This document shows, piece after piece, positions 1 to 5,555 of a stretch of 8,802 nucleotides of DNA; position 1 is the first letter of the stretch; each line of letters starts with the position of its first letter. Under the pieces are notes generated by a model. The model ran no database searches, was not told where the DNA came from, and was given only the letters and a program-made list of their open reading frames with translations. Origin of the DNA: Archaeoglobaceae archaeon (GTDB lineage Archaea > Halobacteriota > Archaeoglobi > Archaeoglobales > Archaeoglobaceae); assembly GCA_027016055.1 (NCBI GenBank), contig JALWBF010000016.1:10099-18900 (forward strand), given 5' to 3'. A program made the position numbers and the translations under genes.

Positions 1-1314
1 TATGAAATAGCGAAGAGGAGGGCTGTGGATAAGATTCCGCCGCACGTGGAATTAATGCGAAGGTTGCAGATCGCAGATTACGAGCCGGCATCCGATTCGG
101 GACATCTGAGATATTATCCGAAGGGGAGGCTGATTAAGAGTCTTCTCGAGGAGTTCGTTACTCTTAAGTGCATCGAATACGGAGCGATGGAAGTTGAGAC
201 GCCGATAATGTTTGACAGAAGTCATCCAACGCTTAGGAGATATTTGGAAAGATTCCCGGCAAGGCAATACATACTTAAGGGTGATAAAAGGGAGTTCTTC
301 CTTAGATTTGCGGCATGCTTCGGGCAGTTCTTGATAGCCCACGATTCCGTTATCACATACAGGAACCTTCCGGTCAGACTATACGAATTAACGAGATACT
401 CCTTCAGAAAGGAGCAGAGGGGTGAATTGGTCGGTTTGAGAAGGCTAAGGGCTTTCACTATGCCCGATATGCATACGATAGTTAAAGATATGGAGCAGGC
501 TAAGGAAGAATTTTTTAGGCAATACAAGTTGGCCGTGGAAGTTTTAAGGGAGATTGGTCTCGAACCTGAAGATTACGAGGTGGCTATTAGGGTTACGAGG
601 GATTTCTACGAGGAGAACAAGGAATTCGTCCACTCGCTCGTCGACATCCTTAAGAAACCGATACTTGTTGAGATGTGGGATCAGAGGTTCTTCTACTTCG
701 TGCTAAAGTTCGAGTTCAACTTCGTCGACGCTTTGGATAAGGCTTCAGCGCTTTCAACCGTTCAGATAGATGTTGAGAATGCCGAAAGATACGACATCAG
801 CTATGTGGATGAAAATGGAGAAAAGAAAAGACCTATAATTCTGCACTGCTCCGCAAGCGGGGCTATAGAGAGATGCATATACGCTTTGCTTGAGAAGGCT
901 CACATGCAGGCTGAAAAGGGGATTCTTCCGATGCTTCCGGTATGGCTTTCCCCGACTCAAGTTAGGGTTATTCCGGTTTCTGAGAGGTATCTGGATAAGG
1001 CTATTGAAATTGCCGAAGAACTGAGAAGACGTAAGATTAGGGTTGATGTCGACGACAGGGACGAAACGTTGGCTAAGAAGATAAGGGAAGCCGGGAGGGA
1101 ATGGATTCCGTATGTAGCTGTTGTAGGAGAAGAAGAAGTCAGGGGAGGGTTTTTGACCGTCACGATCCGAGCGGAATCTACGCTTAAAGAGCAGAAAAGG
1201 GTTAGGATGAGCGTCGATGAACTGGCGGAAAGGATAAGAAGGGAGTGTGAAGGTAAGCCGTTTAAACCCCTGCCCCTGCCGATGTTGCTATCTCAAAGAC
1301 CATCGTTCAGATGA
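1..1314 (+). CDS. thrS: Threonyl-tRNA synthetase, archaeal type, C-terminal part (5' end outside window)
   Basis: Class II aminoacyl-tRNA synthetase that charges tRNA-Thr in the cytoplasm. The frame is open from base 1, and the residues before the GTG at 25 continue the family sequence, so that GTG is an internal valine and the true start lies upstream. Counting from the codon at base 25, the catalytic core spans about residues 5-300. Motif 2 is around 124-150 (YSFRKEQRGE, then RAFTMPDMH) and motif 3 is at 279-290 (GAIERCIYALLE). The three zinc ligands expected for ThrRS are visible as Cys98, His150 and His274; this zinc discriminates threonine from valine. The anticodon-binding HGTP domain covers about 305-405, and the tail (PFKPLPLPMLLSQRPSF) is typical of archaeal ThrRS. 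The N-terminal editing domain of archaeal enzymes would lie outside the window. The TGA stop forms part of the ribosome binding site of the next gene, so the two are probably cotranscribed. Confidence 0.97.
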   Translation, partial: YEIAKRRAVDKIPPHVELMRRLQIADYEPASDSGHLRYYPKGRLIKSLLEEFVTLKCIEYGAMEVETPIMFDRSHPTLRRYLERFPARQYILKGDKREFFLRFAACFGQFLIAHDSVITYRNLPVRLYELTRYSFRKEQRGELVGLRRLRAFTMPDMHTIVKDMEQAKEEFFRQYKLAVEVLREIGLEPEDYEVAIRVTRDFYEENKEFVHSLVDILKKPILVEMWDQRFFYFVLKFEFNFVDALDKASALSTVQIDVENAERYDISYVDENGEKKRPIILHCSASGAIERCIYALLEKAHMQAEKGILPMLPVWLSPTQVRVIPVSERYLDKAIEIAEELRRRKIRVDVDDRDETLAKKIREAGREWIPYVAVVGEEEVRGGFLTVTIRAESTLKEQKRVRMSVDELAERIRRECEGKPFKPLPLPMLLSQRPSFR

Positions 1315-1323
1315 GGTGATAAG

Positions 1324-1587
1324 ATGGATGAATACGGGGCGAGTTTGATAAAAACGTTCGTTCCGATAATACTGGGCTGCATAGCGGGGGTGATCTCATA
1401 CATCATTACGGATGGAATTAGATCGAGGGATCCCCTCGGAATAATTGTTTTGGTGTTCTTAATCTACGTAAACAAGTTCTTGCTACCGAAGCTTGGCGTG
1501 AGTGTGGAGGGAAAAGATTGGGCTGGAATAACCTTTATGGCTTTTGCGAGTTGGTATATAACTTGGACGTTTTTACTTAACATTTAA
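1324..1587 (+). CDS. Small three-helix membrane protein, archaeal EMC6-like family
   Basis: An 87-residue protein with three hydrophobic segments at about 9-28, 38-57 and 66-86. The last segment has the pattern EGKDWAGITFMAFASWYITWTFLLN, where the GKDW...FM.F..W...W..LLN arrangement matches my recollection of the archaeal EMC6-like family. Eukaryotic EMC6 is a three-helix core subunit of the ER membrane protein complex and partners with EMC3, a member of the Oxa1 insertase superfamily. By analogy this protein may help insert or fold membrane proteins; that role is inferred and not shown by the sequence. The ATG is preceded by GAGGTGAT with a three-base spacer, one of the strongest ribosome binding sites in the window, and the gene starts 9 nt after the thrS stop. 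Translation is therefore likely to be coupled to thrS. Family assignment is from memory of the motif and could be wrong; the three-helix topology is clear. Confidence 0.72.
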   Translation: MDEYGASLIKTFVPIILGCIAGVISYIITDGIRSRDPLGIIVLVFLIYVNKFLLPKLGVSVEGKDWAGITFMAFASWYITWTFLLNI

Positions 1588-1627
1588 AAAACCAAAAAAT
1601 TTTATTCCGAATATTATATTACGCTTT
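1588..1627 (+). promoter_or_regulatory. Probable promoter of the TPR membrane protein gene (leaderless)
   Basis: This 40-nt spacer is almost entirely A/T. The stretch AACCAAAAAATTTTATT (about 1590-1606) looks like a purine-rich BRE followed by a TATA element centred about 27 nt before the ATG at 1628. No Shine-Dalgarno sequence precedes that ATG (TATTACGCTTT), so transcription probably starts at or within a few bases of the start codon. The same AT-rich run may also help end the thrS-EMC6 transcript. Confidence 0.5.
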
Positions 1628-2614
1628 ATGGATAGGTTAACCGCGATACTGATAGCGTTTTTGGTTGGAATCTTTGGCGTGGCTGTTGCAATAGCCCATT
1701 ACTTCGGATTGTTGTTTTTGATCAGATTGATCTTAGGTTTGTGCTTCTTAGGACTTGCAATGATCTTTGCGGTGATGCTGGGAATTCTCGTTTACGCGAA
1801 ATCATTCAAATATGCATCGCTATCGGCAATAGGATTAATTTCATCGGCATACGCTGTCTATCAGTGCTATACATGGAGGAACCCCATACAAGTTTTGTAT
1901 ATAATAATAGCATACGTGATCGTGCTTATCTTCGGAGTCTGGTGGATTTCGGAGCCGGATTTAAGCATAATTGAGAGGTTAAGGAGTGCAGCCTCACTTG
2001 AGAGATCGGGAAATTTCAGAGCGGCTGCAAGGAAGTTCGAGAAAAAGGGAGACTATGCCAAAGCTGCGGAGTGCTATTTGAAGGCTGGGATGCTCGAATC
2101 CGCTGCGTGGTGCTATGAAAAATCGAAAAATTATGCAAAAGCAGCTGAGCTTTATGAAAGGATAGCTAAAGAAAAGGGAGAATCATACTACTGGAAGGAG
2201 GCGCACGAATTTTGGAAGAAAGCCGGAGATAAGGTTAGAGCGGCAAAATGCTTGGAGGAATATGCGAAGGAGGAGCCGTGGTTCTGGGAGGATGTTGCAA
2301 AGCTTTACGAAGAGTGTGGAAAGAGGGAAGAGTCCGAGAGGGCTTGGAAGAAAGCTCTCGAGTATTACATAAGAGAAGCTCAGGAGGAGGGAGTCTTCTG
2401 GGAGGATGTTGCGAAGATATATGAGAGGTTGGGGGAAAAAGAGAAGGCAAAGGAAGCTTGGGTGAAGTATGCAAAATACTGCGAGAATGAAGCCGAAAAG
2501 GATCCGGCTTGGTGGAAGCATGTAGCCGAAGCTTACGAGAAATTGGGAGATAAGCAGAAGGCTGAAGAAGCCAAGAAAAGGTATGAAGAATATAGGAAGT
2601 CGAGGACTACGTAA
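1628..2614 (+). CDS. Four-helix membrane protein with cytoplasmic TPR-like repeat domain
   Basis: No specific family recognised. The 328-residue protein starts with four hydrophobic segments at about 5-25, 28-56, 62-81 and 88-107, which places both ends on the same side, probably the cytoplasm. The rest (about 112-328) is a highly charged all-helical TPR-like solenoid. Residues 133-177 form four consecutive 13-residue units whose heads are AARKF, AAECY, AAWCY and AAELY. After that come longer TPR units marked by Trp189, Trp220, Trp258 and Trp296, the last three exactly 38 residues apart, with consensus W-x-x-VA-x-x-YE-x-x-G-(E/D)-x-x-KA-x-EAW. TPR solenoids generally bind protein partners, so a membrane-tethered scaffold or docking protein is a fair inference; no catalytic motif is visible. 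It appears to be a single-gene, leaderless transcription unit with its own TATA-like element, followed by another promoter before the next gene. Confidence 0.85.
   Translation: MDRLTAILIAFLVGIFGVAVAIAHYFGLLFLIRLILGLCFLGLAMIFAVMLGILVYAKSFKYASLSAIGLISSAYAVYQCYTWRNPIQVLYIIIAYVIVLIFGVWWISEPDLSIIERLRSAASLERSGNFRAAARKFEKKGDYAKAAECYLKAGMLESAAWCYEKSKNYAKAAELYERIAKEKGESYYWKEAHEFWKKAGDKVRAAKCLEEYAKEEPWFWEDVAKLYEECGKREESERAWKKALEYYIREAQEEGVFWEDVAKIYERLGEKEKAKEAWVKYAKYCENEAEKDPAWWKHVAEAYEKLGDKQKAEEAKKRYEEYRKSRTT
2025..2160 (+). repeat. Four 13-residue (39-nt) helical repeats inside the TPR protein
   Basis: Units begin at residues 133, 146, 159 and 172 of the host protein. Each reads A-A-x-x-(F/Y) followed by a charged helix end and a short turn (for example AARKFEKKGDYAK and AAECYLKAGMLES). 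The spacing is exactly 13 residues each time. Two such helices would make one short helical hairpin of 26 residues, tighter than the 34-residue canonical TPR and reminiscent of helical solenoids in vesicle-coat and SNAP-like proteins. Confidence 0.7.
2279..2605 (+). repeat. 38-residue (114-nt) TPR units with Trp at fixed position
   Basis: Three units start at Trp220, Trp258 and Trp296 of the TPR protein and the last is incomplete. At the DNA level the 17-mer TTCTGGGAGGATGTTGC occurs at 2282-2298 and again exactly 114 bases later at 2396-2412. This indicates that the first two units arose by in-frame duplication that is relatively recent or is held by selection or conversion. Confidence 0.8.
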
Positions 2615-2635
2615 ATTATCCGAAGCCGGACTTAG

Positions 2636-2674
2636 CTCAATAAACTTTAATTTTTTTGGATGAAATCATAGTTA
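2636..2674 (+). promoter_or_regulatory. Probable promoter of the CDF transporter gene (leaderless)
   Basis: The 60-nt spacer after the TPR gene contains TAAACTTTAATTTTTTT (2641-2657), readable as a BRE plus TATA box about 20-33 nt before the ATG at 2675. The bases just before the ATG (AAATCATAGTTA) have no ribosome binding site, so a leaderless transcript is likely. The T-run on the plus strand could also serve as the terminator of the preceding gene. Confidence 0.5.
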
Positions 2675-3826
2675 ATGGATGAAGCGATAAAGGCCGGGAA
2701 GATATCCGTAATTGCAAACGTCATTCTAACGATAGCTAAGGGATTCACCGGAATCTTAGCCGGTAGCACGGCACTTATAGCAGATGCCCTTCATTCTCTC
2801 GTTGATGTTCTCGGTTCTGCTCTCGTTTGGATTGGAATTAAGATCGCACAGAAACCGCCGGATGAGTCCCACCCATACGGGCACTTTAAAGCAGAAAGTC
2901 TTGCTGAGCTTGGGGTGGGTTTGATAATCGTCTTTACGTCCCTTTCGATCTTGATTGAAGCCGTGAACAACCTAATAACAGCAGTTAAGCCGAGTTTCGA
3001 GTTTTACGCCCTAGCGGTTGCGCTGGCATCTGCGGTTGTGAACGAAGCCCTTGCGAGGTATAAAATATCTGTCGGAATAAAGACGAAATCCTCATCTCTC
3101 ATCGCTGAGGGAAAGCACTCAAGAACGGATACGATTTCAAGCTTATCGGTCGTTTTTGGATTTATACTTGTTTACTTCGGATATTGGTGGGCTGACGCTG
3201 TCGTTGCTATTGCCATATCGATTTTGATCCTTCAGATGGGTGGCAAAATCCTGAAAAATGCCATAGATGTCCTTATGGATAAGGTCGATGAGGAGCTCTC
3301 TTTGAGAATTAGGAAGATAATTGAGGGTATTGAAGGTATAAAGTCCGTCGATTTCGTTGCTGTTAGGGGAACTTGGAGGAGCAAGATAGTTGAAGTCCAC
3401 TTCACCGTGAGTTCCGAAGTCGGAGCGGAGCAGATAAACGAGATAATCAGTAAAATTGAAGGGCTGAAGGATAGCTTTTCGGAGATAGTTAAAATAATTC
3501 CAGTTGTAAAGATTTCAAAGGAAATAAGAAGAATTGCCATCCCGGTGGATGAAAACGGAAACTATGTAGGAGATTTAAATGCAAGGTTCTTTAATATTAT
3601 AGATTTGAAGAGCGGAAGGTCTTGGAAAATTCAAAACGATTTTTGGAACGCTCAGAAGATGAAGGGCTACCTGATAGCCGAACTTCTAAGCAGGAATAAG
3701 GTAGATGCGATTGTGGTCAGAAGAATCGGAGAAGGAGCGAAAAATCACTTGAAAAGCAGAGGAATTATGATAAAGCTTGTGGATAATTTAAGCAGTTTGG
3801 ATGATATAATTACAAAGCAAAATTAA
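2675..3826 (+). CDS. Cation diffusion facilitator (CDF) transporter with C-terminal NifX/dinitrogenase-cofactor-type domain
   Basis: A 383-residue membrane transporter expected to export divalent cations such as Zn2+, Fe2+ or Mn2+ from the cytoplasm, normally by proton exchange as a dimer. Six hydrophobic helices lie at about 10-30, 33-55, 78-100, 110-128, 154-170 and 172-190. The transport site reads HSLVD (His40, Asp44) in helix 2 and HSRTD (His148, Asp152) in helix 5. This H-D/H-D tetrad resembles zinc-selective ZnT proteins more than the D-D/H-D site of bacterial YiiP. The conserved HPYGHFKAES loop starts at residue 66. About 203-282 is the cytoplasmic metal-binding/dimerisation domain. 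The last roughly 100 residues (from RRIAIPVDENG at 285) look like the Di-Nase_FeMo-co (NifX/NifB-C/MTH1175-like) fold. Its usual HFGRA signature is replaced by LNARF, so cofactor binding may be lost and a regulatory or partner-binding role is possible. The metal cannot be fixed from sequence. Confidence 0.92.
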   Translation: MDEAIKAGKISVIANVILTIAKGFTGILAGSTALIADALHSLVDVLGSALVWIGIKIAQKPPDESHPYGHFKAESLAELGVGLIIVFTSLSILIEAVNNLITAVKPSFEFYALAVALASAVVNEALARYKISVGIKTKSSSLIAEGKHSRTDTISSLSVVFGFILVYFGYWWADAVVAIAISILILQMGGKILKNAIDVLMDKVDEELSLRIRKIIEGIEGIKSVDFVAVRGTWRSKIVEVHFTVSSEVGAEQINEIISKIEGLKDSFSEIVKIIPVVKISKEIRRIAIPVDENGNYVGDLNARFFNIIDLKSGRSWKIQNDFWNAQKMKGYLIAELLSRNKVDAIVVRRIGEGAKNHLKSRGIMIKLVDNLSSLDDIITKQN

Positions 3827-3828
3827 AC

Positions 3829-4149
3829 TTAGCTCTCCAAAACTATCTCGATGTTCACGTCCTTCGGCACCTGGATCCTCATGATCTGTCTCAAAGCCCT
3901 TTCATCCGCTGCGATGTCTATCAATCTCTTGTGAATTCTGAGCTCCCAGTGGTCGTATGTCTCGCTTCCTTCCCCATCCGGAGCCTTCCTAACCGGAATC
4001 ACAAGCCTCCTCGTCGGTAACGGGATCGGTCCGCTGATCTCAACGCCCGTCTTTAAGGCGATCTCTTTTATCTGGTTGCAAATCTTATCCAAATCCTTCG
4101 GATTCAATCCGGAAAGTCTGATCCTCGCTTTCGGACCTTTTATCGCCAT
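3829..4149 (-). CDS. rpsJ: 30S ribosomal protein S10
   Basis: Small-subunit ribosomal protein of the 30S head; in bacteria the same protein (NusE) also acts in transcription antitermination. The 106-residue sequence is of normal archaeal length. It shows the family signatures ARIRLSG near the N-terminus, SGPIPLPTRR at 39-48 and the HWELRIHKRLIDI segment at 67-79, ending with the archaeal form RIQVPKDVNIEI. The ATG at 4149 is preceded by GGGTGA (4156-4161) with a six-base all-T spacer. It lies 30 nt downstream of the aEF1A gene, which is the classical archaeal EF1A-S10 pair, so it is very likely cotranscribed with it. Its stop codon is two bases from the stop of the convergent CDF gene, so any terminator must lie inside the CDF 3' end; the minus strand there is T-rich (TTTAATTTTG). 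Confidence 0.98.
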   Translation of the reverse strand: MAIKGPKARIRLSGLNPKDLDKICNQIKEIALKTGVEISGPIPLPTRRLVIPVRKAPDGEGSETYDHWELRIHKRLIDIAADERALRQIMRIQVPKDVNIEIVLES

Positions 4150-4179
4150 AAAAAATCACCCAAAATAAAAAATGGGAAG
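4150..4179 (-). promoter_or_regulatory. EF1A-S10 intercistronic spacer with two T6 tracts and a short stem over the S10 ribosome binding site
   Basis: On the minus strand the spacer reads CCCATTTTTTATTTTGGG, then TGATTTTTT before ATG. The T6 tracts (4167-4172 and 4150-4155) resemble archaeal intrinsic termination signals, which are U-tracts. CCCA (4173-4176) can pair with TGGG (4159-4162), overlapping the GGGTGA ribosome binding site of S10. Either feature could lower S10 output relative to aEF1A. The stem is only four base pairs, so this is a suggestion. Confidence 0.35.
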
Positions 4180-5451
4180 TTACTTCCTCGGTGTTACGTC
4201 GATAACCATTCCAGCAGCAATCGTCATACCCATGTCTCTGACGGCGAATCTGCCGAGCGGTGGGATGTCTTTGACCTTCTCAATTACCATAGGTCTTGTC
4301 GGCTCAAGCTTGACGATAGCCGAGTCACCTGTCTTGAGATACTGCGGGTTCTCCTCCTTTACTTGTCCGGTTCTCGGGTCGATCTTCTTGATGAGTTCAA
4401 CGAATCTGCATGCAACCTGTGCGGTGTGAGCATGAACTACCGGCGTATAGCCGACGGTTATTGCAGTAGGATGCTGCAAGACTATGATCTGAGCCGTGAA
4501 GTCCTTCGCAACCGTCGGCGGGTTGTCCGGATGTCCGGCAACGTCTCCTCTCCTGATGTCCTTCTTGCTGACGCCTCTGACGTTGAAACCGATGTTGTCT
4601 CCCGGATAAGCCTCCTTAAGTGGCTCGTGGTGCATCTCAATGCTCTTTACTTCACCAACAACTCCCGGAGGCTCGAATATTACCTTGTCACCGACCTTAA
4701 GCACACCGCTCTCAACTCTGCCAACCGGAACCGTTCCGACACCCTTGATCGAGTAGACATCCTGAACGGGAATTCTGAGCGGCTTGTCTACAAGCTTCTC
4801 TGGCGGCTTGAGTAAGTCGAAAGCCTCGAAGACTGTCGGACCATTATACCAAGGCATCTTGTCGCTCCTCTTGTAGACGTTGTCACCGTAATAGGCTGAT
4901 GCCGGAATGAACGGAATCTCATCGATCTTATAACCAACAGCCTTAAGAAGCTTAGCAACGGCTTGCTTAACTTCCTCATACTTCTTCTGGTCGTAGTTTA
5001 CCCTGTCCATCTTATTGATTACCACGATCATCTGGTTGATACCAAGCGTTCTTGCAAGGAAGACGTGCTCCTTTGTCTGTGGCTGAATACCTTCAACGAC
5101 GTCCACGACAAGAATTGCGGCATCAGCTTGGCTCGCTCCCGTAATCATGTTCTTGATGAAGTCTCTATGGCCGGGGCAGTCTACGATGGTGATCATGTAT
5201 TTGTCCGTCTCGATCTTCCTGTGGGCTATGTCGATCGTAACACCTCTCTCTCTTTCTTCCTTAAGCCTGTCCATTACCCAAGCGAACTCGAATGTAGCTT
5301 TACCTTTCTCCTGAGCCTCCTTCCTGTATTGCTCTATTATATGCTCCGGAATCTGTCCAGCCTCATACAGCATCCTTCCGATCAGTGTGCTCTTTCCGTG
5401 GTCTACATGCCCTATTATGGCAACATTAATGTGCTCCTTCTCCTTCGGCAT
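4180..5451 (-). CDS. tuf: Translation elongation factor 1 alpha (aEF1A)
   Basis: GTPase that delivers aminoacyl-tRNA to the ribosomal A site, the archaeal counterpart of EF-Tu. The 423-residue length is standard for archaea. All GTP-binding motifs are present: G1 GHVDHGKST at 14-22, the switch I threonine Thr72 in GVTIDIA, G3 DCPGH at 91-95, G4 NKMD at 146-149 and G5 SAYYG at 185-189. Domains II and III follow from about residue 225, with the conserved GDNIGFNVRG region near 284-293 and the C-terminal AVRDMGMTIAAGMVIDV. The ATG is preceded by GAGGTGGTG (5455-5463) and a strong TATA box lies about 45 nt upstream. S10 follows on the same transcript. EF-2 and the other usual str-operon genes are not adjacent here; the region upstream is occupied by a divergent universal stress protein gene. 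Confidence 0.99.
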   Translation of the reverse strand: MPKEKEHINVAIIGHVDHGKSTLIGRMLYEAGQIPEHIIEQYRKEAQEKGKATFEFAWVMDRLKEERERGVTIDIAHRKIETDKYMITIVDCPGHRDFIKNMITGASQADAAILVVDVVEGIQPQTKEHVFLARTLGINQMIVVINKMDRVNYDQKKYEEVKQAVAKLLKAVGYKIDEIPFIPASAYYGDNVYKRSDKMPWYNGPTVFEAFDLLKPPEKLVDKPLRIPVQDVYSIKGVGTVPVGRVESGVLKVGDKVIFEPPGVVGEVKSIEMHHEPLKEAYPGDNIGFNVRGVSKKDIRRGDVAGHPDNPPTVAKDFTAQIIVLQHPTAITVGYTPVVHAHTAQVACRFVELIKKIDPRTGQVKEENPQYLKTGDSAIVKLEPTRPMVIEKVKDIPPLGRFAVRDMGMTIAAGMVIDVTPRK

Positions 5452-5489
5452 TTACACCACCTCAAAGGTTTTTCAGTTGCTAAAATTGA

Positions 5490-5510
5490 AGGGTATATAA
5501 AACTTTCACC
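5490..5510 (-). promoter_or_regulatory. Strong BRE/TATA promoter of the aEF1A-S10 operon
   Basis: The minus strand reads GGTGAAAGTTTTATATACCC here: a purine-rich BRE (GAAAG) next to a near-consensus TATA box (TTTTATATA, about 5494-5502). The expected start of transcription is about 25 nt downstream, near 5473, which leaves a leader of roughly 20 nt holding the GAGGTGGTG ribosome binding site. This is the cleanest promoter in the window and fits a highly expressed gene. Confidence 0.75.
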
Positions 5511-5524
5511 GCTCGTTAACGCAA

Positions 5525-5540
5525 GATAGATATATTTTGG
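5525..5540 (+). promoter_or_regulatory. Probable promoter of the universal stress protein gene
   Basis: GATAGATATATTTTGG contains a TATA-like element (about 5529-5538) centred roughly 23 nt before the ATG at 5556. The bases before the ATG (GATTAAGAAC) do not form a clear ribosome binding site, so a leaderless or near-leaderless transcript is likely. The element lies about 30 bp from the divergent aEF1A TATA box, close enough that the two promoters could interfere with each other. Confidence 0.45.
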
Positions 5541-5555
5541 TTAAAGATTAAGAAC

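Noticed and set aside
25..27. GTG as the start of threonyl-tRNA synthetase
   Set aside because: The frame is open to base 1 and the upstream residues fit the family, and the product would lack the N-terminal part of the enzyme; it is an internal valine.
2183..2521. Minus-strand open frame opposite the TPR repeats
   Set aside because: Its Leu/Pro/Ser-rich sequence is the reverse of Glu/Lys-rich helical repeats; the plus-strand frame carries the periodic protein pattern.
2618..2650. A tRNA-like string (GCCGGACTTAGCTCAATAAAC) in the spacer before the CDF gene
   Set aside because: The piece resembling a D-arm has no acceptor stem, anticodon arm or T-loop partner within reach; it is followed directly by a promoter-like AT stretch.
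4159..4176. A genuine stem-loop terminator between EF1A and S10
   Set aside because: The stem has only four base pairs and the S10 gene directly follows; it was kept only as a weak regulatory suggestion.
4363..4815. Second plus-strand open frame of 150 codons inside EF1A
   Set aside because: Shadow of the same conserved gene, with no family resemblance and no initiation signal.
4963..5529. Long plus-strand open frame antisense to EF1A
   Set aside because: It lies opposite a highly conserved gene, has no recognisable domain or ribosome binding site, and is explained by the codon composition of the minus-strand gene.
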